From: Leadbettera azotonutricia ZAS-9
Lineage (GTDB): Bacteria > Spirochaetota > Spirochaetia > Treponematales > Breznakiellaceae
DNA length: 64,000 nucleotides
NCBI RefSeq assembly: GCF_000214355.1
Contig: NC_015577.1
Span: 1,225,121-1,289,120 of the forward strand
Direction of reading: 5' to 3'
The first letter of the stretch is position 1. Every line of letters starts with the position of its first letter. The notes beneath the pieces are model-generated. The model saw only the letters and a list, made by a program, of their open reading frames with translations. It searched no databases and was not told the DNA's origin. A program made the translations under genes and the position numbers. Shown one piece after another: positions 32,036 through 42,313 of this stretch.

Positions 32036-35000
32036 CTACCGGTTATTTATCCTGGTTGTGGTATATCCAAAGCGGCCCCGTCCCGCGTTGTTGATGTATA
32101 CGCCGCCGCCTCTGGGAACCCGGTAGGTCTGAACCACCCGCTTTTCTCCGGGATAGAGAACATAGCTTTCCATGTGGGAGGCCCAGCCCTCTATGGCGGG
32201 GCTGTATTTGGTGGGGCCGCCCACGGTTATGGCTGTCGTGTCGGCAGTCCCGGCTACAAATCCTATATAGGCGGTGGTGGTAATTTCCCATGAAACCCAG
32301 TACCAGGTGGTATTATCGGGAGCATCCTCATCCCAGCCTGTCATAAGGCGCATGCCGGTTTTGGGATTGTCCCATGACAAGGGGAAGCCCGGGGTGCTTA
32401 CACTACCCGAAAGGCTGTCTCCGCCGTGGATCCAGAGCCTTTCCTTTCCGTCAGATATGTATGACATAACGCTATTGGCCGATCCCTCTTTTCCTATATC
32501 CCGGACATCTCCTGCCTCCAGGGGATTGGTAATCATTACCAGTACGGTTTTGTTCGCCGATTCATACGCGAAAGAGCCATCATAACCTTTGGAGGCCAGG
32601 GCTAAAATCCTTACCTTGAGGGCATGCTGAGCGTCCTGGTTGACGCCTAGCTTTGGGGTATTCCAGGCATTGTAGGTCTTCAGGCTGCCGGTCGACGGTC
32701 TTTGTGATATTGCGCCTGTAGCACGATCCCCTGTGCTGTGGGGTGGCAGGCCCTCGGCTATGATCGCCCGCTCGCCCCAGGTAACCGCGTTTTTGGTGAG
32801 CCAGGGTTCATTATAAGCGGTGTTGTCGGCAATCCCGAAGCCCTGTATGTCGGGTAATTCCGCGGTTGCATAGGTAAGCTGGACCCCCGGAGTCTGGCAA
32901 TCAATTTTCATTCCTGCATGGACAGGCTGCCGGGCGGATACGGGTGTAATGCTTTGTACGCCATAGCTAAAAGGACTTCCCGGTATCAGAGCTTCCTGTT
33001 CTTTCTCAATGCGGATCACGGGATTGTTGACTCCGCCGAGCAGGAGGGCGTTTTGAGAATTATCATGGAGATTCCCCGCAGATACTTCATCTATAAACGC
33101 ATCAGAGGGCAGGGTCATGGTGTATTTCGCCCCAAGGGTGGGAACCGCATAGGAACCACTTAAAGCCACGGATACTGTAGACGCAAATCCTGTACTGGTA
33201 ATTGTTACCGCGTTTGATGCTACGGGGATGATCACCTGGTGCATATCCGTAGCCTTGAAAATGTTTGCTATTACAATATTTGATGTATCATAATAGTAAT
33301 TCAGGATAAATTTTTCGGACAGATCGGGTTCGTAATTTGCATTGGTGCCGTTTGTGCCCCTGGTGTAGTATTGGTACAGGTTTCCTGATACGGTCGAAGC
33401 GTTGCCGTTTACTTTTTCATACTGGGCTCTGGTCAGCGCCGCAGGGAACAGATAGGGTTCAGCTGCGGTGTCTTCCTGGGTAAGGTAAATAGCCGCAGTT
33501 CCCTGCCCCTTGTACACCATGCGGTCAAAGGTGAATGTTAATTTTGCATCATCTCCGCTCAGGTTTAATGCGGCGTCAACGATCGAAGGCGTGCCGGTAA
33601 GTATGCGGAGCCTTTTCTGGTTTTCAAGACGCATGGCCGGTTCCAGGTTTCCAAGATTGCAGAATGCGGCGGTAACATCCATAGTTCCGTCTTTGATATG
33701 CGCCATTCCGCCGTCATCGTCAATGGCGGTAACTTTAAGATAGCTGTCGCCCGGTGTAAGCGCATCGCCGGATTTGACATCATAAGAAAAGCTCCATTGG
33801 GTTCCCCCGCCGTTTGAAACATCGGTACAGCCTGTAACCCAGGTTCCCCCAGTGGTTCCGGCCTCGTTGATATTAAGCTTTATTCTCGGGGAACCGCTTA
33901 TGGTTATTTTTTTCCTGGAATAGAGATCCACTTTAATGATATCGCCTGAGGTGTATATTTTTTCCGGCAGGGGCGAGCTTATTTTGGTAAGGAGATTCCC
34001 GCTATCTATGGTAACATTGACCGTACTGGTTACAGGCGACTTGTTCCCCGCGGTATCGGTCTGGACAGCCCTGATATAATAGTCCCCGTTTGTGTTGAGG
34101 GAAACCGGTCCGGTATAAACTGTCCACGCCGGGTCAGGATCATTGCCGTTTATGGTGTATTCCATTTTTGCACCCGGTTCCCCCGTAAGGGCAAAGGTCT
34201 GGTTTAAATTGTAATATATCACGTCGCCGGTAATGCCGCTGATTTCAGGTGTCGCTGGCGCGGTTGTATCAATGGTAATTATCGGAGAAGGCTGGGCTGC
34301 CGAAAAACCGGAAGAAGGAAAGACATCAACCAGAGGGTTCCCCGCAGTATCCGTAATGGTTCCGCCTGTAATGTTTGCTGCCCTGAGCCGGGGAGGCGTT
34401 TTTCCTTCTGTATCCTCGCTGTGGCTTTCCCCGCCGTTTACCTCATAGCGGAAAAGGAGCGTGTTTCCCCCGACGGTTTGCTGAAATACAGCATGAGCGC
34501 CGTTATTGAAATTCAATGCCGGACTGCCGGTCACATTTATGTTTTCAGAAGCCTCCAGTTTAAAGTAGAGGATCGCTCCGTTGCCGTAAGATCCTGCGGA
34601 GGATACCGCCATGACTGCAGAGATCACGGGCTTTTGGGTATCAATGCCGAGGTTCTTTCCTCCCCCCAGAGAATTCGTGCCTGACGGAAGGCTCATGTCC
34701 GCAGCCCTCCCGGTAATGTCGGCGATGGTACTCCCGCTGATGATGGTCTTTACATCCAGCCTGCGGATATTGTCAGATACGGTAAACGGTCCGCAGCTGA
34801 AGCTGAGGGTGTTGTAATTCTTCCCGCCCGTATATGAAGCAATAATTGTATTGTTTTCATTATACAAGTCCTTGAGGACAAGCGAGGGATCTCCCCCTGT
34901 CCATGTCACGGCTTTGTTAAAATCAAGATTAATGGTGATGCTCTCGCCTTCACGGTACATGCGATTATCATCGGGACTTGTTATCCGGGCAAGGGAAGGG

Positions 35001-37174
35001 GTATCGGTTTCGACTACAAAGGATGCCTCGGTGCTGCCCTGATTCCCGGCAAGATCGCTTACTTTAGCCCTGAGATTGGCTGCCGGGTTCTCCCTGATTT
35101 TTTTACCGCTTGGTGTTATTGAAGCTGCCGACACCGGCGCGCTGGTCCAGGTAATCCAACCGTCATGGGCAGGACTTGTGTGGCTGATGCTGCTGAAATT
35201 AAATCCGTTCCAGGTAACTGTAAAATCCTTTACAAGGGGAGGCGTCTGCCATGCCCAGGCGCTGACCGAATCGTCACGCCAACGGCCGGACAGAACAAGG
35301 GTGTCGCTGTTGGAGAGTGCCGCCAGGTTAAGATCGTCGCTTATCGGCAAGGGTGCGCCGCCGCTGACCGTAACGGTATCAAAAGAAATTTCGGGTGCCG
35401 AGATGTCCCGGCCGCTGATCCATTCCAGGACATTCCGCTTTTGGTTTACCGGGTTATTGTTGATCACAAGAACTACAAATTCCTGACTGGGAAAGACGCC
35501 GTTTATATTCGTGCCCAGATCGTTCCGGCTTATACGCCAGGCAAAATCCCGGCGTTTTTTGCCGTCTTCGTCTTTTTCGCTTTCGAGGATGCTTGTCAGT
35601 TTCCATACCTTGCTCAGGTAACTGTCCGAACCTGGATCAGTATCTACCCAGGGGCTGGACTCTGAGATGCCTGCATGATTCATGGCGCTGGTCCAGCCTG
35701 CATAGATTTTGTTCCTGAAGCTTCGTTTAACAGGGTTGTTCAAGGGACTGACCCACGCAATGTAGACATCGGCGATGCCGGTATTATCTGTTGCATAGCC
35801 GGAAATCCCGACATACCCCGAAGAGTCTCCCAGGAAGGGAGATTCCTGATCGGGGCTTGTAATGTACGCGTTGGGAAGGCTCAGGTCTTTCACATTAAAG
35901 TAGCCGGTATCTTTCCCGTGGACGCCGTGCCTGTCGGTAACATCCGCAGTAATGGTATAACTGTCGGCGCCCAGTTCAAGCTTCACATCCCACTGAAAGG
36001 ACATCGGATAACCGGAGGCCGCAAAGGTCTTGGGATATCCCTGCACCATGGTGCCCGATTCGTCCGCTCCCCTGTATATGGAAATGGTTACCTCGTCAAT
36101 ACCGTCATCGTCATAGGAGTGGCCGAGATAGCTGTTTGAATCCGCCACTATTTCGCCGGTTTCCCCAGGGGTCTTGTTGAATTCCGGGGGAAGCTCGGTC
36201 CAGGGAATATCCGCCGTAGGGTCCCAGGCGATCCACCCGTTCCGTTTCCATTCATCGTTTCCGGCTTTGTCGTAGCTTTTTGTTATGACCTGGAGATAGG
36301 TCCGCTGTGCCAGGGGATCAGGAGAGGGCGCAATGGCCCGGGAAAATACCGTTTCCTTGCCGCGGCTCCGGATTTCGGATTTTAATATGGTGATTTTAGC
36401 GTTCCGTTCAATATTCTCCAAGGTATTTTCATAATAGATATTGCCGTCTTTATCCGCCAGTTCGATGCTGAGATCCCTTACGGCTGTGTCTTCGGTAATC
36501 TGCCAGCGGAATTCAAAATCGCCGTTTAATAGTTCATTCAGTACCGCCAGCTCTTTCGGCTGTTTTGCGTCAAGCGCCGCCTCGACATCGATATAATCCC
36601 CCGGATCTGTCTCGTCTTTTACCGTAAGGATTGGATTGAGAACGGTAATTTCCGGAGGAGTAACATCGTACACGACAACTCTCGACTGGGCTGAATTGGC
36701 GCCGCTGTTGCGGGCATCGTCGAAAGCTATGGCGGTTATGGTATACTGGCCTTCTTCCGGGGAAGATCCGTTGTCAAGATTTATTTCAATCGACCAGTTA
36801 AAATATGTACCGTCCAGGCTGTTCCAGTACGTGTCAGGCGAGGGCTGAACCGGTTCCCAGGATGATTGGGCGTCTTCTTTTGTTTTCCATGAGCCAGAAT
36901 CCCAGCGCCATTCACGGGAAGAATTACTCAGGGTAACATGGAGTTCTTCTACGCTGCCATCCGCATCATATACGGTTCCCCGCAGGGGGAAAACGGACTG
37001 CACATTGTCCATATAGTTGGGGTTGCTTATTTCAAGGACCGGACCGGTCAAATCCAGTTTGGCTCCAAGGGCAATCTCACAGCCTGTCAGCAGTATTGCG
37101 CACAGAAGTCCTGCGGCCTGAAATACCGGAACAGAAAAGAATTTGTTTTTTTTGTCTGCCCTTTTGTTATTCAT
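32036..37174 (-). CDS. Giant Ig-like repeat surface lipoprotein
   Basis: 1,712 residues. The signal peptide ends LLCAILLTGCEIALG (lipobox). The mature protein is a chain of bacterial Ig-like beta-sandwich modules, recognised by recurring phrases: VYDVTPPEITVLNP, FVVETDTPSLARITSP, GNPLVDVFP, APATPEISGITGD and ITIDTTAPATPE. Such proteins extend from the outer membrane and act in adhesion or surface coating. It ends with a non-repeated 300-residue module (WYWVSWEITTTAYIGFV…). GGAGGAAT precedes the ATG. It lies 15 bases behind the frame-shifted paralogue 37190-41939, and the two are probably one transcript. Confidence 0.82.
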   Translation of the reverse strand: MNNKRADKKNKFFSVPVFQAAGLLCAILLTGCEIALGAKLDLTGPVLEISNPNYMDNVQSVFPLRGTVYDADGSVEELHVTLSNSSREWRWDSGSWKTKEDAQSSWEPVQPSPDTYWNSLDGTYFNWSIEINLDNGSSPEEGQYTITAIAFDDARNSGANSAQSRVVVYDVTPPEITVLNPILTVKDETDPGDYIDVEAALDAKQPKELAVLNELLNGDFEFRWQITEDTAVRDLSIELADKDGNIYYENTLENIERNAKITILKSEIRSRGKETVFSRAIAPSPDPLAQRTYLQVITKSYDKAGNDEWKRNGWIAWDPTADIPWTELPPEFNKTPGETGEIVADSNSYLGHSYDDDGIDEVTISIYRGADESGTMVQGYPKTFAASGYPMSFQWDVKLELGADSYTITADVTDRHGVHGKDTGYFNVKDLSLPNAYITSPDQESPFLGDSSGYVGISGYATDNTGIADVYIAWVSPLNNPVKRSFRNKIYAGWTSAMNHAGISESSPWVDTDPGSDSYLSKVWKLTSILESEKDEDGKKRRDFAWRISRNDLGTNINGVFPSQEFVVLVINNNPVNQKRNVLEWISGRDISAPEISFDTVTVSGGAPLPISDDLNLAALSNSDTLVLSGRWRDDSVSAWAWQTPPLVKDFTVTWNGFNFSSISHTSPAHDGWITWTSAPVSAASITPSGKKIRENPAANLRAKVSDLAGNQGSTEASFVVETDTPSLARITSPDDNRMYREGESITINLDFNKAVTWTGGDPSLVLKDLYNENNTIIASYTGGKNYNTLSFSCGPFTVSDNIRRLDVKTIISGSTIADITGRAADMSLPSGTNSLGGGKNLGIDTQKPVISAVMAVSSAGSYGNGAILYFKLEASENINVTGSPALNFNNGAHAVFQQTVGGNTLLFRYEVNGGESHSEDTEGKTPPRLRAANITGGTITDTAGNPLVDVFPSSGFSAAQPSPIITIDTTAPATPEISGITGDVIYYNLNQTFALTGEPGAKMEYTINGNDPDPAWTVYTGPVSLNTNGDYYIRAVQTDTAGNKSPVTSTVNVTIDSGNLLTKISSPLPEKIYTSGDIIKVDLYSRKKITISGSPRIKLNINEAGTTGGTWVTGCTDVSNGGGTQWSFSYDVKSGDALTPGDSYLKVTAIDDDGGMAHIKDGTMDVTAAFCNLGNLEPAMRLENQKRLRILTGTPSIVDAALNLSGDDAKLTFTFDRMVYKGQGTAAIYLTQEDTAAEPYLFPAALTRAQYEKVNGNASTVSGNLYQYYTRGTNGTNANYEPDLSEKFILNYYYDTSNIVIANIFKATDMHQVIIPVASNAVTITSTGFASTVSVALSGSYAVPTLGAKYTMTLPSDAFIDEVSAGNLHDNSQNALLLGGVNNPVIRIEKEQEALIPGSPFSYGVQSITPVSARQPVHAGMKIDCQTPGVQLTYATAELPDIQGFGIADNTAYNEPWLTKNAVTWGERAIIAEGLPPHSTGDRATGAISQRPSTGSLKTYNAWNTPKLGVNQDAQHALKVRILALASKGYDGSFAYESANKTVLVMITNPLEAGDVRDIGKEGSANSVMSYISDGKERLWIHGGDSLSGSVSTPGFPLSWDNPKTGMRLMTGWDEDAPDNTTWYWVSWEITTTAYIGFVAGTADTTAITVGGPTKYSPAIEGWASHMESYVLYPGEKRVVQTYRVPRGGGVYINNAGRGRFGYTTTRINNR

Positions 37175-37189
37175 TTATTCCTCCTTAAA

Positions 37190-38149
37190 TTAATCTTGCC
37201 AGAATGCCTGGAGACTGATATAGGTAGTATTTCCATAGGTGCATTTGATGTGGCCCTTCTGAAACCCAAGCTGGGCGTTCAGGCTGGTTCCGCTGAGAGT
37301 GTAACCGGCGCTCCTCAAATACCAGTCGCTCACAATTTCCCAGCTTGTCCAGGCAAAATGGGCGTTTCTGGTATTGTCTGTCCGGTACATCTGCCTCATG
37401 TAATGGGTGTAGGGGGTCTGATCCATGAGGGGAAAACCGGAGATAGTCGGGATTGACGAAAGAACATTGGAACCCTGGACAGCAATGGCGGGGATCACTC
37501 CATTGCCGTCGCGGCTTATATGGCTAAAAAGCACTACCGAGCGGAAAGCACCTTCGTATCCGTAAGCCGTGCCTGTAAAGTAATGCAGGTTGGTATTCAC
37601 CGTTGAATAGGCTGCGGCGGCCTTTACATAATCCTTTCGGGACTCGAAGAAATTTCCTGCTGTGGCGCCGATGGGGATAGAATCGCCTGAGATATAGGCA
37701 GTGGAGGCGCTTACTCCTTCAAGAACACTTTGGACAATATCGGGATTGCCCAGGTCAGGAGCCAAATCGTAAGATGTATTCCAGGCGATTGTTTTGGCCC
37801 CGTTGTTTACCACCCCGTATTTGATCACCGCGCCGGGGGTTTCGCTGTCGATGCGGAACCGGGTAGACGTTTCGGGCGTCGTATATGTCGCATTATGGGA
37901 TTTCCTTTCCACCCGGACTACCGGCGGGGAAATGCCATCGGACCAGAACTGATAGGAGTCCACACCCAGAGCGCTTGAGGCATTGCCGGCCTTGTCCTGG
38001 AAACATCCTGACTCAATGCCGAGTGTCCACTTGACCCCGGGGGCAAGTCGCTCCGGCAGAGTTATGGTAACCGTGCTGCCTGTGGGGCCGCCTATCTCTA
38101 CAGCGCTGGAAGTAACGTCAATTTCCTGCCAGCGGTATTTTGATCCTTC
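37190..38149 (-). pseudogene. C-terminal part of the frame-shifted Ig-like lipoprotein
   Basis: Open from codon GAA at 38149 to the stop at 37190 (about 319 residues), but with no ribosome binding site before its first start codon (GTG 37963). Translated from 38149 it reads EGSKYRWQEIDVTSSAVEIG… and flows into a C-terminal module (AHFAWTSWEIVSDWYL) like the end of the 1,712-residue neighbour. It is the missing tail of the gene 38148-41939, out of frame by one base at a run of nine T. It may still be made through slippage, so pseudogene is provisional. Confidence 0.75.
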
Positions 38150-41100
38150 AAAAAAAAATCCTGAGCCCGGCGTTGTCCAGCCCTAAGTTGAAGCTCAGCA
38201 CATATTTGGAATCCGTATCCGGGACATAGGTATTTCCCTGTACATTAAGGCCCTGGGTAGTTTTTTTGTAGCCTGCAGAGTCGCTTACCAGTGCGTTGTA
38301 ATTGGGGATATTCAGGAATTCCGCTTCCGCTATAACCGGAGGGATATGCCAATTCGCGGCAGGGCGTAAGGTTATGATCCCCGATTCCTTGTAAACCGGT
38401 TCGCTGTAGGTTAAGGTTATTTTGCGGTCGCTTCCGATGATGCTGCCGCTTGAACCGCTGAAATGAACCGGAGAATAAGAGCTAATGACAGGCGGTATGG
38501 CATCAGCCTTAAGATCCTGATCCGGCACGCTTTTGTCATTCAGTTCTGCGGCAGTGTATCCTGATTTTGTATTTCCGTAGAGATCCTGCACTCCGCTCAA
38601 ATCCACGGAAGATATGGTGATGGGAGACATTACATCCCCTGCCTGTATGGTATAGCTAAAGGCGAGGGTTGCGGCGTCGCCTAGTTGTTCTATCACCCCG
38701 GCAATGCGGTTCTGGGAATCCCCTGAAGCGCCGCCTTTGAGGGTTATCGTTGCAGTGGTTCCCGGCAGGGTGTATACCTTGTCGGCAAAGACGAGATTAA
38801 AAACAAGTTCCTGTCCTGCGGGATAGGTTTTGGCCGGCTGTTCGCAGATTATCCTGTCGAGCAGCGGGAAGGTTCCGTTAACCGTAATTGCCAGAGGCGT
38901 CGGCACGGGGGAGATATTCCCGGCGGCATCGGACGCCCGGACAGTTATCTGGTGGGCGCCTCCCGGGAGCGCTATATTCCCGGTTGTCCATCCTATCCAG
39001 GACATTCCGCCGTTAAGTGAATACTGGGCTGTCCGGGGGCTGCCCGGATCGGCGCTGTCTGCGGATGCATCAAGGATAAACGAAAGGGATTTGAACAGAC
39101 CGGAAACGAGATTGCCCGATCCCGGTTCCCCGTTTACCAGAACCTGCTTCAGCCCGGGCGTAAAGGGAGGAACCGCGTCAATTCCTGTTTCAGGATTCAA
39201 GGACGCAGGGTTTGCTGCTGTCCCGGTAAGGGCGGTATTTGCCGCCGCGTTTTCGTCAAAGGAGTTTTCCGCATAGTCGGTAATGCTGCCGCCGTTAAGA
39301 TCGATCCCCTCGGCCCTCAAGGTTTTTCCGGCAGTGTATTCTCCTGCTTCGGGGGTATAGGTGAAGAGGATATTCTGACCATCGGTGCGGGAAAAGATCG
39401 CTGCCGGAGAGGCCGCGCCGGTGATTCCCGAAAGTACCAGCTTGGGCGATCCCGATACCAGGGCATTCTCGGTGAGGGTGAGGGTGAAGGTCAGTGTTTC
39501 CCTGCCCGCATACCAGCCGCTCGATTGTCCCGAGACATCCATAGCCGTAACAAGCGGGGCAATGCCGTCAACAACCAGGGTTTTGTTTTTTTGCAGCGAC
39601 CCGGAGTCGCCGGTCCAGGCCGGGGTTCCGCCGATGCCGGGAATGACGGCGCTTATGTTTCCGCTTGCTGCCTCAATGGGCGAAGCGGCGCTGTGCAGTT
39701 TGGCTGAATAATCTCCGGACATAACATGGTAGGTGAAGGCAAGGATTGAAGTACCGGCCCCGCCGGTATAGTCCGCGAGCTTCCAGCTCGTGTCTTCGGG
39801 AGTAAAACCGAGCCTGAGTTTCGGGGTTCCGTTAACATATTGAACGGGTTTTGAAAATTCAGCATAGAGGATCACCGAATCGCTTTCTTTGGTAATGCTG
39901 CCGTTGCTCATTCCCGAAGTAATATGTAACAAAATCGGTATTTCGGTAAACAGAACTGTTATATCCGCAAAATTGGTGTTGCCCAATTGGTCAGTTACCG
40001 TAACCCGGTATTTGGCGCGTTCCTTGTCCTGGGTATCCGCTTTGGGAATAAGACGGCTCCATTCTGTCCCGGTGAATTCAGGGGTATAGGTATGAATAAC
40101 GCTGATGCCCTGGATTTCCTGTATTTCTATATCCAGGTTTCCGATGCCTGTAGCAGTAAATCTGAAAACAAAATCCTGCAAAATGTCCTGCACATCGGAA
40201 GTTGCCGCAAGGTCTATTTCTGGTTTTACATTGTTGCCGCTGAGCCTGAAGGTTCTGGTAGTAACCCCGCCGAAACTGGACGCATAGAGGACAAAAAGTT
40301 TCGGGTCCCGTTCTTCCCCGGGGAAATCGCTGAAGATATTGAAGGGTTTGCTGAAGTCCTGCTGAATAAGGCTGTCACCGGCGTCACTCATGGGGCCCGG
40401 GATCAGCTCCCAGTATTTGATGGTTCCCCCTGACGGAAGGGTAGGCTGATCGAGCCCTTCCTTGGTTTCGTTTACCTTCCCTGCGTCATTGCCCGGTATC
40501 CATGCAAGCCTGATCCTGTCGGCCCCGGCAATGTCAAGGACATACCCGCTGATGGTAAAACTGCCGTCATTCCCAATTTGAGGGATGCTGTTTTCCTGGG
40601 GACTCTGGATGACGATGGAAGGCTTGTCGGCTTCAAGGTAATTTACCCGAAAAAGGGCGGCTTTCCAGACACCCGCAGTTCCGCTGCTCTTCCGGTCCTT
40701 TGCGGAAATCGCCAGCAAAACATTTTTGCCCTTGCCAGGATCATCGGCGGTTGCGAAAAACCTTTGGATTGAACCCGGAGCGCCGATGCGGCTGGGGCCG
40801 AGCTTTGCCGTAGCATTGCTGCTGTTCATGAGGTACTCCAGCCTGGCTTCATCATCCATGCCTGGAATATTTGTCTCCCACTCGGACAGGGTAAAGAATG
40901 CAAAATAAACTTCCGCAATGCTGTCGTCATCAGAAACCCAAATTGAGATCGGCAGGCCCGGAGCGATATTGACGATATTGCCCTTTCCGGCCTGGTCCAC
41001 CGAGGGGCGGGGAATGTCCGATTCGGGATACCAGCAGAGATAGCCGAAAAAATCTGTATTCACGTTTCCGGCCTGGTCCCGGCTTTCTACTTCTGCGCGG

Positions 41101-41939
41101 AAATAATGCTTTCCTGTTGAATAATCTCTTCCCAGTTCAGGATGATTATTGCTGTAATTGATAATATCATCGTGGGTAATAAACCATGCCGGAGAAAAAG
41201 GACCGCCCCCGTTTCTTTCCATATTATCAATAACAATGGATCCGTTTTCATCCTTGAGGGTAAGCTCTGCGGCGACAGGAATAAATGATTCTTCAACTGT
41301 CCCCTTGAGGGTAAAGGATTCGTTTTGAAAAGCGTCTATATGTATATAATCGCTGGCGTCGAGGTCTTCCAATTCCTGCTGGCTTTTCAGGGGATAACGT
41401 ATTCCCGGACGGCGTTCAATTTCGAGATTCGTTACCGCAGGGCCGTCGGTATCTACCATCAGGGTTATCTGCTTTACCGAGCTTTCGGCCGAAATGTTTC
41501 CGGCGTGGTCAGACAGGGTAAATCGGAAGGTCCGCTCACCATCCTCCTTTAATCTGATCGTAAGGACCCACTGATTCCCGGGCTTGCCCAGAATGGGGAG
41601 AGGTTCCTCGTCGAGGGTACTGCGGTTTCTGCGGACGCTGCCGTCGGGAAGCAATTCTTCAACTACCAGGCGTTCCGCTGCCTTGTTGTCATAGGCGGTT
41701 CCCTTGAAGGTAAATTCGGCGCCCACAAAGATCAGGCCCCTGTAGGTTTTTAGATTGATTTCGTTTCCTCTTGTGTCGATGAGAGTATCGACTGTCAGTA
41801 CCGGAGCAGCGAGGTCCACGGTATCTCCGAGACCCACGCCGCCGGTGCAGGAAATCAGAAGTGAAATGAGCAGCACTATTGTTCCTGCTTCTTTTGCGAA
41901 GCAGGTTTTCTGATTGCCGATTTTGAACCGTATTCTCAT
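38148..41939 (-). CDS. Giant Ig-like surface lipoprotein, N-terminal part, ends at a T9 run
   Basis: 1,263 residues from ATG 41939 (AAGGAGG upstream; the longer frame from 41975 has no site). The signal ends LLISLLISCTGGVGLG, a lipobox, followed by DTVDLAAPVLTV, like the opening of its 1,712-residue neighbour. Ig-like modules follow (LMVDTDGPAVTNLEI, LVVDGIAPLVTAMDV, IDAVPPFTPGLKQV). The frame ends IFF-stop inside a run of nine T (38158-38150). Eight T would continue for 319 more residues to 37190, giving 1,582 in all. This is a surface protein whose full-length form depends on the tract length or on slippage at it. Confidence 0.8.
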   Translation of the reverse strand: MRIRFKIGNQKTCFAKEAGTIVLLISLLISCTGGVGLGDTVDLAAPVLTVDTLIDTRGNEINLKTYRGLIFVGAEFTFKGTAYDNKAAERLVVEELLPDGSVRRNRSTLDEEPLPILGKPGNQWVLTIRLKEDGERTFRFTLSDHAGNISAESSVKQITLMVDTDGPAVTNLEIERRPGIRYPLKSQQELEDLDASDYIHIDAFQNESFTLKGTVEESFIPVAAELTLKDENGSIVIDNMERNGGGPFSPAWFITHDDIINYSNNHPELGRDYSTGKHYFRAEVESRDQAGNVNTDFFGYLCWYPESDIPRPSVDQAGKGNIVNIAPGLPISIWVSDDDSIAEVYFAFFTLSEWETNIPGMDDEARLEYLMNSSNATAKLGPSRIGAPGSIQRFFATADDPGKGKNVLLAISAKDRKSSGTAGVWKAALFRVNYLEADKPSIVIQSPQENSIPQIGNDGSFTISGYVLDIAGADRIRLAWIPGNDAGKVNETKEGLDQPTLPSGGTIKYWELIPGPMSDAGDSLIQQDFSKPFNIFSDFPGEERDPKLFVLYASSFGGVTTRTFRLSGNNVKPEIDLAATSDVQDILQDFVFRFTATGIGNLDIEIQEIQGISVIHTYTPEFTGTEWSRLIPKADTQDKERAKYRVTVTDQLGNTNFADITVLFTEIPILLHITSGMSNGSITKESDSVILYAEFSKPVQYVNGTPKLRLGFTPEDTSWKLADYTGGAGTSILAFTYHVMSGDYSAKLHSAASPIEAASGNISAVIPGIGGTPAWTGDSGSLQKNKTLVVDGIAPLVTAMDVSGQSSGWYAGRETLTFTLTLTENALVSGSPKLVLSGITGAASPAAIFSRTDGQNILFTYTPEAGEYTAGKTLRAEGIDLNGGSITDYAENSFDENAAANTALTGTAANPASLNPETGIDAVPPFTPGLKQVLVNGEPGSGNLVSGLFKSLSFILDASADSADPGSPRTAQYSLNGGMSWIGWTTGNIALPGGAHQITVRASDAAGNISPVPTPLAITVNGTFPLLDRIICEQPAKTYPAGQELVFNLVFADKVYTLPGTTATITLKGGASGDSQNRIAGVIEQLGDAATLAFSYTIQAGDVMSPITISSVDLSGVQDLYGNTKSGYTAAELNDKSVPDQDLKADAIPPVISSYSPVHFSGSSGSIIGSDRKITLTYSEPVYKESGIITLRPAANWHIPPVIAEAEFLNIPNYNALVSDSAGYKKTTQGLNVQGNTYVPDTDSKYVLSFNLGLDNAGLRIFF
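38150..38158 (-). repeat. Homopolymer T9 (A9 on plus) at a frame break
   Basis: Nine T on the coding strand inside the lipoprotein gene. With nine the frame reads ATT TTT TTT TGA (stop); with eight it reads ATT TTT TTT GAA and stays open to 37190. Nine-base A/T runs are known slippage sites for DNA polymerase and for RNA polymerase (for example T9 in Shigella mxiE). Confidence 0.9.
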
Positions 41940-42267
41940 ACATGCCTCCTTGTATATGTACTTGAAAAAATGCATAGCCGAGGCAGTTTCAAAACAACCA
42001 ATTTTGGAACCAGCTCATTCAATAATAAAATAATGAAAAAAGTTTATTGGGGCAAACAAAAAAAATCATAATCAGGGGAAAAACCCAACTTTCTTTTGAT
42101 TCTTTGTATTTTCCCAAATACGATCTTCCGGCGGAGGATTTGACTATGAAGCAAAAGGGGAAACTATTGCTAGGGTGACGGTTAAGCAGCGGAAGAGTCG
42201 AAGAAGTAAAAATTCAATTACTAATTTTTATCTTATTCCTTGTTCGAATTATTCTTTTTTTGCATAT
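41940..42267. other. Intergenic region before the phosphoesterase gene
   Basis: About 330 AT-rich bases. The left end carries the leader (AAGGAGG) of the lipoprotein gene. A plus-strand frame ending at 42178 has protein-like wording (YDLPAEDLTMKQKGKLLLG), possibly the tail of a lost gene, but no start or ribosome binding site fits. Nothing else is supported. Confidence 0.35.
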
Positions 42268-42297
42268 CAGCTGTTTTCTGTAAACAGTTGATTTTTT
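42268..42297 (+). terminator. Hairpin with T run just before the phosphoesterase
   Basis: CAGCTGTTT-TCTGT-AAACAGTTG (one G-T pair) followed by ATTTTTT. A good intrinsic terminator shape on the plus strand, only 17 bases before the ATG at 42314. With no plus-strand gene just upstream, it may act as an attenuator or block stray transcription. Confidence 0.6.
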
Positions 42298-42313
42298 GTT
42301 TAAAAGGTGTAAT

